DNA of 64,000 nt from Rattus norvegicus (lineage: Eukaryota; Chordata; Mammalia; Rodentia; Muridae). Below, one piece after another: positions 1-11,682 of this stretch. The notes beneath the pieces are model-generated. The model worked only from the letters and a program-made list of their open reading frames with translations, searched no databases and had not been told where the DNA came from. Position 1 is the first letter of the stretch. Each line of letters starts with the position of its first letter. The stretch is taken from the NCBI RefSeq assembly GCF_036323735.1, contig NC_086031.1:36514225-36578224 (forward strand). The letters run 5' to 3'. The position numbers and the translations under genes were made by a program.

Positions 1-390
1 AGAGAGCCATCAGATGAGACTTGCTAGGAGAAACAATGCCGGAGCGTCAATCCACCTTCTTTTGGGCTTTACTTACACTCTTTCCAAATATCACATGTCC
101 TCTCAAGTGTCAACTCCAATAAAACATAACATAATCTACAGAAAGCCCCCCCAAATTCACACATCTGTTATCAGCAAAACATGCTCTCATACATCTGCTT
201 CCGCAAAATATGTTCTCATAAGAAAATTTCCAGAAAAATATCACACGTCAAAACTGAGTCTCCAACAAAACCAGAAATTCCCACTTCAATATATGATATT
301 CATATAATATATATATATATATATCATATATATAAATACAGTAATATAATATATATTGGTTCTCTACCTTGATGCATATTAAACATATTT
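1..390. other. No gene seen; low-copy AT-rich DNA with an (AT)n tract
   Basis: I see no coding pattern and no repeat I recognise, except an imperfect (AT)n stretch at about 300-357. The short open frames have composition typical of random AT-rich DNA. Confidence 0.6.
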
Positions 391-745
391 CAGTGCTGGG
401 CAGATGGCTTAGGGGAATAAGCACTTTTTCTGAAATTGTGAGGACTTGAGTTTAAATTTCTAGCATACACACAAAAAGCTGTTTGTGACAGCATGCACAC
501 TTAAAGACTTAGTACTGTGGGAGCTAGAGACCAGAGGTCTTTTGGGGTTACCTGGCTACCATTAAAGTTCCAGTTCACAGAGAGACTTTGTATCAAAGGA
601 GTAAGGTGAAAAGTCACAGAGCAAGATGCCACAAACGTGCATGAACATGTCTATTTACACACACATGTGCATGCTTCACTCTTATACATCACAACACACA
701 CATGTACATACATGCACACACACACACACACACACACACAGAGGG
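390..745 (+). mobile_element. Degraded B4/B2-type SINE with (CA)n tail
   Basis: The head resembles the tRNA-derived start of rodent B elements (GCTGGGCAGATGGCTTAG at about 393). It continues with a worn 'gaggacttgagttt' block, the B-box side of the element, and ends in a TACACACACATGTGCATGC tail that runs into a perfect (CA)n at 715-740. That order of head, body and CA-rich tail is typical of B4/B3 SINEs. It is heavily mutated, so it is old. The exact subfamily is unsure. Confidence 0.5.
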
Positions 746-1650
746 GGGGCGAGAGGGGGGAGCATTAAGACAGCAAATAAACAACAAAAAATTGTGCCCC
801 AGGGCTTATGACTAATAGTTTGAGTTAATTGATGATGTCTGTATATTCAAACGGAGTCTCACTTTGAATGAGTTTTAAAACAACTGCAATAACATTCAAT
901 AGAAAGTAACAGATATAGCAAGAGAAGACTTACCAGTGAACCTTGACAATCAGTCATACCTGTGAATCACCTGCACTAAATTTCAAAGTCTCCAGTTGGT
1001 TCATTTGGTTTGTTTCTGTTTTAGAGAGCCCTTGTAGTATGCAATAGAAAATATTTCTTACTGAGCTAATCAAGAAAGGGTTATGGTTAACATAAGGGTA
1101 AAGTTAGGTCAAATAAAAAACAGTAACATAACTTAAGAAGAAAGAAGAAGCAGAAAGCTGTCTTCTGATATCTATGGAGGCCTGCATGTACAAGACTTGT
1201 GTAAGACAAATTCCAACATGAGTTGGGAAGAAGTTTGTGAAGTCTTAACCCTATCTGAGAAGCTATTGACAGTTGATATCTATAGGGAGAGAGCCAGGCA
1301 CTTTTTATTAAAGATGTGGGCCCTAAGAGGCTACCCATCCTTCAGTGCATAGTTCTACAACAATGGACATACAAACAATTCTAACTAGACTTTTTCAGTA
1401 CTAAGATATGGATTGAGTAAGGAAGGGAGGGCTAGGAAGACAGAATATAAATGAGGGAATATGAATGAATTTGGGAGATAGTATAAAGTTGAGATAGGGA
1501 AGAAATGGAAGAAAGGCAATGATTGGATTGGATGCAAACATGTTTTATACATGTGTGAATATTAAATAAAGTATTTAATAGAAATTCACTGCAGAGAGTG
1601 TCTGCTATACAAAGTGTGCTGCATGGCCCTTATCTAGAGGAAGGGATGGA
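745..1650. other. No gene seen; possible very old L1 3' UTR near 1395-1580
   Basis: There is no convincing exon. The purine-rich stretch at about 1395-1580, ending in AATAAAG-like sequence, has the look of an ancient L1 3' UTR, but I cannot confirm that. The rest looks low-copy. Confidence 0.35.
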
Positions 1651-1654
1651 TGGT

Positions 1655-1880
1655 TGAGAGAGAACAGTGAATACAGCTCATAAAGTGCTTAATGCACAAG
1701 TATGTGGACCTGAGTTTTTCTTTACAGTATGTAAAGAAAATACAGTATGTATTAAAAAAGCTGGGCAAGATAGTATTTGCTTGTCATCCCAGGACTGCGG
1801 ATTCAGAGACAGGAGGATCTCTGGGGCTGACTGTCTTGAAGCCTTAGACACTTACATAAACAAAACACACAATGATCAAA
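1655..1880 (+). mobile_element. Degraded B4/RSINE-type SINE
   Basis: The segment carries a worn tRNA-like head (cataaagtgcttaatgcacaag... gtggacctgagttt). It is followed by a B1-like body (gctgggcaagatagta, catcccaggactgcgg, gacaggaggatctctggggc). A tRNA/ID-like head joined to a B1-like body is the B4 architecture. It is decayed, with no clear target-site duplication. Confidence 0.55.
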
Positions 1881-1899
1881 CAGAATATCTTTACCAGTG

Positions 1900-2273
1900 A
1901 AGTAAAACAATAGGCTGAATTGAATCATATTTTGTTACATACGTCCTGATATGCACAGGATAATTTTTCTCTATTAAGAAAACTTCAAATTTGTATATCA
2001 GATGCTGAATATCTGCCAAAAAGGTCTCATCTACATTATCTACTAAACAGTCTTCCTAGTGGCATTTAAAATATTCTGTGAATGAGTGTGAATTCAAAAA
2101 TGGCTGCACTGTCCACCATCTTTGTAGAAAACGTCACATAACGCCCCTGTGCTTCTGTGTGCAGCATTTTCATTGTTTTTCAGTAGTAGTCTGTCATGGT
2201 GATACAAAGAAGAGACAGTGAAAGTGTTGACGTCCAGTGATCCTCGGGATAGAGAAGCTGCTAATATATTTCG
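1900..2273. other. No assigned content; includes a short higher-complexity minus-strand frame
   Basis: I do not recognise this stretch. A minus-strand open frame (2351 to 2094, 85 codons) covers its right part. Its N-terminal part is SINE-derived (see next entry) and only about 50 codons lie in non-repeat DNA. I do not call it a gene. Confidence 0.4.
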
Positions 2274-2470
2274 GGGGGCTGGGGAACTGTTTGCTCTGCT
2301 GAGAGTGCTTCCTTGTCTCACTATGGACCCGAGTTTGGTTCTAAGCATCACAATCAGTTAGCTTATTACCTCCAGGAACTCTAGCTACTAGAGCTCTGTC
2401 ACTCTTCAGTTTCCCACAGGCAACTATTCTCATATTCATATACCTCCCCACAGACATACATGAATGAACC
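2274..2470 (+). mobile_element. B3/B4-type SINE, old
   Basis: The head 'ggctggggaactgtttgctctgctgagagtgcttc' sits at 2274. It is followed by 'gacccgagtttggttctaagcatcac', an A/B-box-like body, then 'cctccaggaactctagc' and a tail rich in CATA/CACAG. The block order follows B3/B4 SINEs. A separate B2-like head scrap (ggaaagatggctcagct) lies at about 2580. Confidence 0.5.
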
Positions 2471-2661
2471 TAATTGCAAAGAAATCTTTTTGTTTTATAC
2501 TTGGACACATTTTATTTAGATTATCTTATTTTTAAAAGTTCATACAGTATTTTTTGTGCATATCCCACACACTGTGCTTGGAAAGATGGCTCAGCTACTA
2601 AAAGTTAGGTTATTACCAAATATATATTCTTTCCCCCAGAGAAGCCTTCTCAGATTCTCCA

Positions 2662-3009
2662 TGTCTTAGTTTGGGTTTCCATTGTTGTGAAGAGATACCA
2701 TGACAAAAGCAAATCTTACAAGGGACAACATTTAAATGGGGCTGGCTTACAGTTTCAGAGGTTCAGTCCATTGCTATCACTAAAGAAAACATGGTAACAT
2801 CCAGGCAGATATGGTAATGGAGAAGGATCTAAGAGTCTTAACGTGAAAGCAAATAGGAGAAGGTATCTCTTTCACACTGAACAGAGCTTGAGAACAAGAA
2901 CACTCAATGTATGCATACATACTTCCTCCAATAAGGCCACACCTATTCCAAGAAGGCCAAACCTCCTCATAGTGCTATTTCCCATGGGCCAATCATTCAA
3001 ATCACCACA
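2662..3009 (+). repeat. Rodent LTR-like interspersed repeat, copy 1
   Basis: This 348-bp unit starts TGTCTTAGTTTGGG and ends ATCACCACA, so it has the TG...CA ends typical of LTRs. It matches a second copy at 4494-4821 block by block (accatgac, gggctggcttacag, cttcctccaa.aaggccacacc, gggcca). Both lack a poly-A tail. I recognise it as a common rodent dispersed repeat but do not assign a family name. Confidence 0.6.
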
Positions 3010-3200
3010 CTCCCCATCTCAATACCCATTCAAATTGATTTCCTTTCATTGTCTCTCAAAAACAAAAACCTAAGAAAGCAAAACAACAGCAACAACAACA
3101 ACAACAACAAAATACCAAACTAAACAAACCAAAACAAAACAAAAATAAAAACAAAGAAAGAAAAAGAAAAGAAACCAAAATCTTAATGAAAAAAGTACTA
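3010..3200. repeat. A-rich / (CAA)n-like low-complexity DNA
   Basis: Adenine-rich sequence from about 3055 to 3180 contains a run of CAA units at 3085-3110 and mixed AAAC/AAAG units. It could be the tail of an old retroposon. Confidence 0.7.
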
Positions 3201-3569
3201 AAAAATATGGATTTAAATTTTTCTTGGTCAACTTCTTCTGAGCATTAGATATGTCCTGGACTGTGCTTTATATACATGGTGTTACTCTATTGGAGAACAT
3301 TAGTTAACTGTGTTAAGGAAGTTTGACAGAACATGAGAGATCCTGTCTCAAACTCCTGGAGATCCTGTTTTAAAAATAAAAAGTAACAAAAAGAAGGATG
3401 AGGACATGGTGGCATGGCAGAATGTCTATAGAGTATTAAGTCTCATGTTTAACACTGGTACCACTGATTAATGTCAAAATTAAAATGAATGATTTAAGAG
3501 GAAAATTGAAATAATATACCTCTAAAAATGATGATTACAAAAGTGACAAAGTTCTAACATCAGGACAAA

Positions 3570-4005
3570 TTTACTGGAAGACCAGCAATTCAAGTCCCAT
3601 TCTAAACATAGTAAAAGCAATATACAGTAAACCAATAGCCAACATCAAACTAAATGGAAAGAAACTTGAAGCAATCCCACTAAAATTAGGAACTAGAAAA
3701 GGCTGGCCACTCTTTCCCTATATATTCAATTTAGTACTTGAAATCCTCGCCAGAACAATTAGACAACAAAAGGAGGTCAAAGGGATGCAAGTTGGAAAGG
3801 AAGAAGTCAAAACATCACTATTTGCAGATATGATAATATACTTAAGTGACCCCAAAAGTTCCACCAGATAACTACTAAGCCTGATAAACAACTTCAGCAA
3901 TGTGGTTGGGTATAAAATTAACTCAAACAAATCAGTAACCTTCCTCTACACAAAAGATAAATAGGCTAAGAAAGAAATTGGGGAAATGACACCCTTCATA
4001 ATAGA
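3570..4005 (+). mobile_element. L1 ORF2 reverse-transcriptase fragment (block 1 of an L1 mosaic)
   Basis: This 436-bp piece is closely similar to the reverse-transcriptase stretch of the L1 at 40160-40603. The reading frame would pass through the RT core, but the FADD catalytic box at about 3821 has lost one aspartate codon (ttt gca gat atg), and stops are present. It has no L1 3' end. It joins directly to inverted L1 sequence at 4006, and the RT region is present again, inverted, in that block. Confidence 0.85.
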
Positions 4006-6065
4006 AGCTTTGCAGTTTTTTGAAGTCCCATTTGTCGATTCTTAATCTTAGAGCATAAGTCTTTGTTCTGTTCACCAAAGTTTCCCCAGTGCCCATGTGT
4101 TCATGGTACTTCCTGAATTTTTCTTCTAATACTTTGAATGCATCTAGTTTTATGTGGAGGTTCTTGATCCACTTTGACTTAAGCTTTGTAAAGGGCAATG
4201 AGAATGGATAGATTTGCATTCTACATGCTGACCTTCAGTTTAACCAGCACAATTTGTTGAAAATACTATCTTTCACACTAGATGGTTTCAGCACCTCTGG
4301 GCAAGATCAAGTGACCATAGGTGTGTGCGTTCATTTCTGGGTCTTCAATTCTATAACACAGATCTCCCTGCTGGTCTCTGTACCAATACCATACAGTTTT
4401 TATCATGGTTGCTCTGTAATACTGCTTGAGATCAGAGAAAGTGATTCCCACAGAAGTTCTTTTATTGTTGAGGACAGTTTTTGCTATCCTTGGTGTCTTA
4501 GTTAGGGTCGCATTGCTGTGAACAGACAGCATGACCAATGTAAATTTTATAAAAGGACAACATTTAATTGGGGCTGACTTACAGGTTCAGAAGTTCAGTC
4601 TATTACTATTAAGGCAGGACATCGCAGTATCCAGGCAGGCATGATGCAGGAGGAGCTGAGTTCTACATCTTCACCTGAATGAAGCAAGGAATAGACTGAG
4701 CATCCCCAGGCAGCTAGGAGGAGGGTCTCCAAGCCCACCCCCACAGTGACATACTTCCTCCAACAAGGCCACACCTTCTACTAGTGCCACTCCCTGGGCC
4801 AAGCATATACAAACCATTATACTTTTTTTTGTTATTTGCAAATTGCTCTTTGTAACTTTATAAAGAATTGAGTTGGAATTTTGATGGGGATTGCATTGAA
4901 TTTATAGATTGCTTTTTGCAAGATGGCCATTTTTACAATATTATTCGTGCCTATACATGTGCATTGGAAGATCTTTCCATCTTCTGAGATCTTCACTTTC
5001 TTTCTTCAAAGACTTCAAGTTCTTGTCATAAAGATCTTTCACTTGCTTGGTTAGAGTCACACTGTGATATTTTATATTATTTGTGACTATTGTGAAGGCT
5101 GCCATTTCGTAATTTATTTTTCTGCCAGTTTATCCTTTGAGTAGAGAAAGGACACTTATTTGTTTGAGTAAATTTTATGTCCAACCACTTTGCTGAAGTT
5201 TATCAGGTTTAGGAGTTCTCTGGTAGAAATTTTGGAGTCACTATAGTATACTATCATATCATCTTCAAATAGTGATATATTCACTTTCATTTCCAATTTG
5301 TATCCCTTTGACCTCTTTTGGTTGTCTTATTGCTCTTACTAGGACTTCAAGTACTGTATTGAGTAGGTAGGGAGAGAATGGGCAGTCTTGTCTAGTTCCT
5401 GATTTTACTGGGATAGCTTCAAATTACTCTGCATTCAGTTTGATGTTGGTTATTGGTGTGCTATATGTTGCTTTTACTATGTTTAGGTACAGCCTTTGAA
5501 TTCCTGATATTTCCAAGACTTTTAAAATGAAGTGGTGTTGAAGTTTGTCAAATGCTTTCTCAGCATCTAATGAGATAATCGTGTGTACGTGTTTTTTTCT
5601 TTTGAGTATTTTTATATAGTGGGCTATGTTGATGGATTTCTATATATTGAACCATCCCTGCATCACTAAGATGTGTTCTTGGGTTCTGTTTGTCAGAATT
5701 TTTTTGGGTATTTTTGCATTGATTTTCCTACTGGAAATTGGTCTGAAGTTCTCGTCCTTTGTTGGGTCTTTTTGTTGTTTAGGTATAAGCATAATTGTAG
5801 CTTCATAGATGGAATTGGGTAGTGCTCCTTCTGTTTCCATTGTGTAGGATAGTTTGCACAGTATTGGTATGAGATCTTGTATGAAGGTTTAATAGAATTC
5901 TACACTACATCCATCTGTTCCTGAGCTTTTATTGATTGGGAGAATTTTAATGACTGCTTTAATTCATTTAGGAGTTATGAGTCTATTTAGATGGTTTATT
6001 TGATCCTGTTTTACCTTTTATACCTGGTATCTGCCTAGAAAATTGTCCATTTCTTCCATATTTTC
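4006..6065 (-). mobile_element. Inverted L1 ORF2 segment (block 2 of an L1 mosaic)
   Basis: Read on the minus strand, this covers ORF2 from just before the reverse transcriptase (about 6065) to the C-terminal third (about 4006). The RT FxDD box is visible at about 5250-5270 as a degenerate FEDD. There are numerous stops and frameshifts. The LTR-like repeat at 4494-4821 interrupts it. It is flanked on the left by a plus-strand RT block and on the right by a plus-strand L1 3' UTR. Confidence 0.85.
4494..4821 (+). repeat. Rodent LTR-like interspersed repeat, copy 2, inside L1
   Basis: It starts TGTCTTAGTTAGGG and ends ACAAACCATTATA, 328 bp, matching the copy at 2662-3009. It splits the inverted L1 ORF2 block: L1 sequence stops at 'gctatccttgg' and resumes at 'gttatttgcaaattgc'. 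It therefore inserted after that L1 block arrived. I could not define a clean target-site duplication. Confidence 0.65.
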
Positions 6066-6480
6066 CATGGCCTGACCATGGAGACCACAATGGAGGAGTT
6101 AGGGGAAGGGCTGAAGGAGATGAAGGGATTTGCATTCCCATAGGAAGAATAACAATATTAACCAACCAGCCCCCTACCCCCCCAGCTTCCCAGTAGTAAA
6201 CCACCAACCAAAGTAGACACATGGAGGAACTCACAGCTCCAGCTGCATTTGTAGCAGAGGATGTCCTTGTCTGGCATCAATGGAAGGGGGGTCATTGATC
6301 CTGTGAAAGCTTGATGTCACAACATAGATGTATGCTATGGTGGTGAGGTAGGAGTGGGTTGGTGGGTGGGGTACACCCTCATATGAACAGGGGCGAGGGA
6401 GTGGAATAGGGACTTTTGGAGGGGAAACTGTGAAGGGGGATAACATTTGAAATGTAAATATACAAAATAAACAAATAAAA
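6066..6480 (+). mobile_element. L1 3' UTR and A-rich end (block 3 of an L1 mosaic)
   Basis: The segment matches the 3' UTRs at 51220-51630 and 57690-58060: 'gaccacaatggaggagttag', 'ctggcatcaatgg', a G-rich stretch near 6350-6430, and the terminal 'acatttgaaatgtaaata' followed by an A-rich tail with AATAAA. About 1.1 kb of L1 between the end of the inverted block and this point is missing. Inversion plus internal deletion suggests twin priming, but block 1 needs an additional event. Confidence 0.85.
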
Positions 6481-6489
6481 AATTAATAC

Positions 6490-7350
6490 ATTTAAAAAAG
6501 TAAAGGCATTTACCTTCATATGTGGACCTAAGTTTTTCATAGCAACTATGCTTCAAGTTCCAAGAAAAAAAAAAACTTGTGCTATTCTATGTCAAGGTCT
6601 GGATCAAAAGCTTGTGTCTTCTAGTCTCAAGATCTGGCTATCTGCTGTGTCCTCCATTTCTGAATTGTAGTTTTCTTTTCTAGATTAAAGGTCAAATATA
6701 AATAATAACCACCCATTCTAATAGTGCCATTTTTCATGGCTGAAGCACATTCAAATACCACACAAATACTATGGAGGCAAACACTTATGCACTTAAAATA
6801 GGAATAAATTCTTAAAGCAAAGAAAAGCAATTCTTAGATTCTCATACTAACCCTCAGATTGATTACTATAAATGATATAGTTATCAGTGTTAATGGTATT
6901 TCAGGGCCTGAGGGTTTAAAATTGTTTTCAGCCCAATATTTTCCCAACAGATTACTCCTCATTGACATGCTGATAACTAATGTACTTGATCAAAATTGAC
7001 ATTTTAATGTAAAATTGGATTGGAATAAAATGGTGAGATTAATTGTTGTGGAAATAAAGTATTATATATTCAATAAAGTGAATGCAGCACAACAGTTTTT
7101 ATGTGCAAATGTATGTTTGTGTTTATGCATCCCTTAAGCATCACATATTCATGTTATACATGTACAGGTGACTAGCTACAGCCTTAGATATTTTAAGTAT
7201 CTTTAAATCCACTGTTATTACAGATTGTAGTCCAAAGTTACCAAAGTTGCTTAGTCAAAATGTTTGTCCAGCTTCAGAGGCAAAAGTAACCCTGAATCAA
7301 CAAATTAATAACTTAAAAACTTAACATTTAGTCAACTACAAATAGGGAAA
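6490..7350. other. No gene or recognised repeat
   Basis: AT-rich low-copy DNA. I see no coding bias, SINE head or L1 block. Confidence 0.5.
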
Positions 7351-7356
7351 GGAACT

Positions 7357-7357
<1 letters not shown>

Positions 7358-7409
<52 letters not shown>
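7358..7409. repeat. (TG)n microsatellite
   Basis: About 26 uninterrupted TG units. Confidence 0.95.
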
Positions 7410-7410
<1 letters not shown>

Positions 7411-7615
7411 TTTTGGTAGTTTGCTTGCCTAGCATTATGAAGCCTCTTCTGTAGCACAGCATAGACCAGGCATGGTGGTGTACACCTGTAATCCAATCAT
7501 TTAGCAGATGTACGCAGGAGGATTCAAGGTTTTCTTTTCCATACTGGGATAGTAAGAGACTGTCTCAAAAACCAGCGCAAATTAAAAAAAACTAAACTTG
7601 CAGCCAAACAAAAGA
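7410..7615 (+). mobile_element. B4-type SINE (ID-like head plus B1-like body)
   Basis: The ID-like part 'gcttgcctagcattatgaag' is followed by a B1-like part (ccaggcatggtggtgtacac, cctgtaatccaatcatttag, caggaggattcaagg, agactgtctcaaaaacc) and an A-rich tail. This tandem order is diagnostic of B4 elements. It is moderately diverged. Confidence 0.7.
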
Positions 7616-7954
7616 ACAACACAACTTATTTGAAACAATTTAGACTAATACATTAAACCGAGCTACATTTCTCCCTTTCTCCAAATGCAGTATTTTATAT
7701 TCAAGTATCTGGTGCTCATCTCATATGATTTGGGCTTCTGACATATGCTCGTTGAATTGTAGTGTTGAATAGGTCATGTTAGGATTAAAGAACATTCTAG
7801 TGCCATGGGATAGTATTTGTTATGTTCATAATGGTGACTCATACATAGTATCAAGGGACCTAGGGAAGATCCAAAAACACCTGTTGTGTAGAGACACAGA
7901 AATAGTTCCCTAAATCAGTAAGTTACAAGCTTATGGATCAGCTACTGCAGACTC

Positions 7955-8270
7955 TCATGTAAATTTTAGGGCAAGAAAATGAAACCAGATTAGATGTAGA
8001 TCAACACATGAACAGACTGTATATACAGTCTGGAATTCCACTCAGCTCTAAAGAAAAATTAAGTCATGAAACAAAGGTAAATGAATGTATTTGGATAATA
8101 TAAAATTAAGGTGATCTAAACTTAGACAAAATCCCCATGTCATCCATCACTGTATATCCTAGCTGATAAAGTATACATCTATGAGAGAGATGAGGGAGAA
8201 TGGGGGTCACAAGGGACTAGGTACCAGTGGAAATCATTGATGGAGGAGCTGAGGGAAAGGATTTTTGCTA
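7955..8270 (+). mobile_element. Old L1 3' fragment (ORF2 C-terminus into 3' UTR)
   Basis: The blocks 'ggaattccactcagctcta', 'ttaagtcatgaaac' and 'tggataatataaaattaag', then 'tatatcctagctgataaag', follow the end of rodent L1 ORF2 and the beginning of the 3' UTR. It is heavily diverged, with no poly-A junction seen. Confidence 0.5.
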
Positions 8271-8812
8271 CTCTAAGCTGATGTCTACCAGTTGTGTTCC
8301 AGAAGTAGAAGAACAGAGCACTCACACCTCAGTCTCACACAAATCCATGTGTGTATATGGGATATTTGATGTAACTCAGTAGCCAAGTGTTAATATTTGC
8401 TTTTTATCAAGTCACATGCAAATACATTCAATATTTATGATGAATATGTAATCTCTAACTTGAAAATGTCAATACTCAGTAAACCATGACTGATTTATCT
8501 GCTAAAACAAATAATTAAAATGTATTTTACTTGAAGAAGAAACATGAGCTGAGGGTACACTGATGCTGTCAGTGTTAATGGTGTTTTCATCTGTGCAGTT
8601 TTATGGACAGTTCTACACTGAGTCTTGTGTTAAGTAGGAGATATATTGTGTGGAAAATGCCAAACTCATTAGTCTTACCTGTGATAAACTAATATTTCAT
8701 CAAAACCTCGGTATTTGGATATTTGGATCTGCAGAAGACTGTAAGATACATGGAATTTCAAAAAGTAGGGATCCCTACCACACATACTTACTCTATCTGC
8801 ACTTACATCACA
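8270..8812. other. No gene or recognised repeat
   Basis: Low-copy AT-rich sequence. The open frames that run across 8650-9150 get their length from the TTC tract that follows and are not genes. Confidence 0.5.
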
Positions 8813-8814
8813 AT

Positions 8815-8998
8815 TTCTTCTTCTTCTTCTTCTTCTTCTTCTTCTTCTTCTTCTTCTTCTTCTTCTTCTTCTTCTTCTTCTTCTTCTTCTTCTTCTTCCC
8901 CTTCCTATTCCCCTTCCCCTTTTCTCATCCTCCTCCTCTTCCTCCTCCTCTTCCTCCTCCTCTTCCTCCTCCTCTTCCTCCTCTTCGTTCTCCTTCCC
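8815..8998. repeat. (TTC)28 triplet tract with C/T-rich flank
   Basis: 8815-8898 is 28 perfect TTC units. It grades into an imperfect CTCCTC/TTCC pyrimidine tract to about 8998. Long pure GAA/TTC tracts can adopt triplex (H-DNA) structures. Confidence 0.95.
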
Positions 8999-8999
8999 T

Positions 9000-9720
9000 C
9001 CTTAAAATCCCCTCAACACAATTTTCCTCTTTCTATTACTGTGTATATATCTGCCTATTTGTGCAATCTATTTTATGATCACCTCTCTCTTATTGGCGGA
9101 CATCTCTTCAGACCCATTTTTCCTCTGTTATTTGTAGGTAAGATTTTACTCTGACTTTCTATTCTAGTGACAACACAACCCTTTTATTGGGTGCATCTTG
9201 TTGCCAATTATAGCTGTAGAACCTTAAAGTTAAAATGGCAATATAACAACAGCTTAACTTCTTTGGAAAAAGTCAGAAAACAGGCATAGGAGGGTGGATT
9301 CTATGCTTAAAAGATTATGCTTTTTTACTGAACAATGAGGACATTTGTGTCATCCTTGCTTGTGGGCCTTATCTGAGTTACCACAGCTGGAGCTGAACAT
9401 AATTTTAACCCCCATATCTGAACTGGGAGGGGAGGAAGGAGAGGGGTGACAGAGAAGCTCAGTCCTTACAAATTGGATTATGAATGCAAGGGAGAGCCAA
9501 GCAGGGATAGATAGTATATCTGCACATAATCTTGGTATGATTTTTATAGTAGATACCACAGAGTGTCTTAGAAGCATTGAGGGGTCCAACATATGAAGAA
9601 AATAACCCCATGGCTGAGATGTACGAGTGTGTCTACTCTCCCTTACACAATTCCTTCACCTAAGAGGTAAGCTGAAAATTTAGAAAAAGACTGCCAAGAA
9701 AAGAGTGAGACAGAGAGGCA
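9000..9720. other. No gene or recognised repeat
   Basis: Mixed low-copy sequence. The interval 9340-9600 is somewhat more GC-rich, but I see no exon or known element. Confidence 0.45.
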
Positions 9721-9788
9721 GACAGAAAAAAAGAAAAAAAAAGAAAGGAAAGAAAAGAGAAAGAAAGGAAGAAAAAAAGGAAAGAGAA
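9721..9788. repeat. Purine-rich A/G low-complexity tract
   Basis: AAAAAAAG and AAAGG units on the plus strand. It may be the tail of an old retroposon. Confidence 0.8.
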
Positions 9789-9789
9789 G

Positions 9790-11640
9790 GATGAAATGTG
9801 AGCATTAACTGCTTCAAAGTTGAGTAACTCTTCACCTACTTGGACATGGTTTCTAGATAATAGAAAGGTCAGGGGGCAAATACAATTTCTCCAAGCTGAA
9901 AGAATGGAATGGAATCATTGGCTACTAAACAAGGCAGGAAAGAAGCAGAAGCCATTCATAATGGTGGTAAGTTCAGTTCCTGTGAGAAGAAAACCTTTAT
10001 CTGAATACAACTGAATCCATAGTGACCTACTAGCCTTATTTCCTCCTAGGAGGACTTTCCTAATTCTTCTTAAGGTGCATATCTAGCTCCAAGGATCAAC
10101 AACCATAGTCAGGTTTTGATGTTGTTTGATTGTTTTAATGATCATTAATTCTTGATGTGGGTAATTATTTTTAGGTCAAAATTTGTTTATAGTATGCCTT
10201 CTGCTATTAAACTTATCTTATGCGAGGCAAGGGTGCTTATGAATTCAGAGCTGAGTACACATATGTAGGCTAGTTCTTGGCCTTCAAAAGACTGACGGAA
10301 CACAATTTTTAAGTTGTAATAGGCACCATTTCCTTTGCCCAGTGAGTTTGAATCTTCTTCCCAGATGGAACCAGTGTGGCCTTTCTTTTTTCTCATTATG
10401 TCTTAGCCTTGTGATCTTTACCTTTAAAAATTCCAGGGTGAGCTGGATGCTTGCCAGGCTGTGAAGAATGGTGAAAAAACGTGTTACAGGAATGTGCAGT
10501 GGTGTCTTTTACTGGAGCTCTCTATGCTGAGTGAAATCCCCATGAAGAGGTTGCAGGAAGAGAGAATTGTACATAACAAATTTATTTGTTATTTTTTGCT
10601 GTCGTTGGTCTATTTTCTTCTTATAGAATATGGCATTCATGGATGATAATTAATTAATTACAATGCAAAAGTAACTCTTCCCAGGTTGATGAAAAACACA
10701 CTCATCTATCTCCCAATAATTGTTTCAGTATTTCAATTTAGCCGCTCAGCAAAATAAATGTAATTACTTTCAGTGATATGTCACAGCCATGAAATAACTT
10801 GTTCTGGATTTTTTTTCTGAGCACCTCTGTGTCTTTGTAACATGATGCTGTCTGTCTGTTTGATGTTAGTAATTCTTTGTTTTCTCTTCACAGAACACAC
10901 ATCTTACTGTAAACTTCATTACTTATATAAACATTCAGTTATTTTTAACTTTCAAGGCCATGTTCTTTAGTCTGACTATGTTTACTCACTAATAGTGAAT
11001 CTTATATTTATTTCCATGTGTGAGGCAGGTGTAAATCTATAGCAACTACTTGGTTTTCAAAGGACTACTACTCCTTTCATAATTAAAGATCTATGATTAT
11101 CTGAGGCTACGAGGGAATAAAGAAAACAGACAAACTGAAAAGTTGGGACCTGGTGGACTGGGTCTTTACTGAAGATACTGCGGTGTCCTGAAAGCTTGGC
11201 ATATTTATTATATACAGTTGAAGCGAGGTGTGGATATATAACACACATCTAACCAAAGGGGCAGTGTTACCTCTTGGTATACAACAGAATCAAGGAAGCA
11301 GGTTTAGCTAATCTTGGTAGGAGCAGTCTTTAAGGGAGCAGTCTTCAGGCCATACAAATCCAGAGGAAAAGTTATGGTGGGCATTTTTTTGCACTCAATG
11401 TTGACTTAGCCCCACCCAGGCATTGTTGTCCCTCTAAGCCTTTCTCTGAGTGTGTGTGTTGGGAGGGGAGTGTTGTGATTGGTTCACAGGTTTTAGGTTT
11501 GGGCCCTTGACATCATTGTGACATGTCAAAAAGCACTCTCTCAGAACCACAAGACTTCATTTACTCCTCTGTTCCTTCTACAATTTTTCAGGAATGTCTC
11601 TTTCTTCTACCAGAGAAAGATAGAATGCCTTGTCAGAACA
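9790..11640. other. Longest low-copy stretch of the left half; no gene called
   Basis: I scanned both strands for exon-like frames, SINE heads and L1 blocks and found none I can support. A TAATTAATTAATTA run sits at about 10650. The interval 11340-11520 is more GC-rich, with no recognised element. Confidence 0.45.
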
Positions 11641-11643
11641 CAC

Positions 11644-11646
11644 TGA

Positions 11647-11682
<36 letters not shown>

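Noticed and set aside
8650..9154. Two plus-strand frames of about 140 codons
   Set aside because: Most of their length is poly-Phe or poly-Ser from the TTC microsatellite. No protein features lie outside it.
10461..10646. 61-codon plus-strand frame as a small gene
   Set aside because: There is no recognisable domain and no neighbouring exon. It is within chance expectation for AT-rich DNA.
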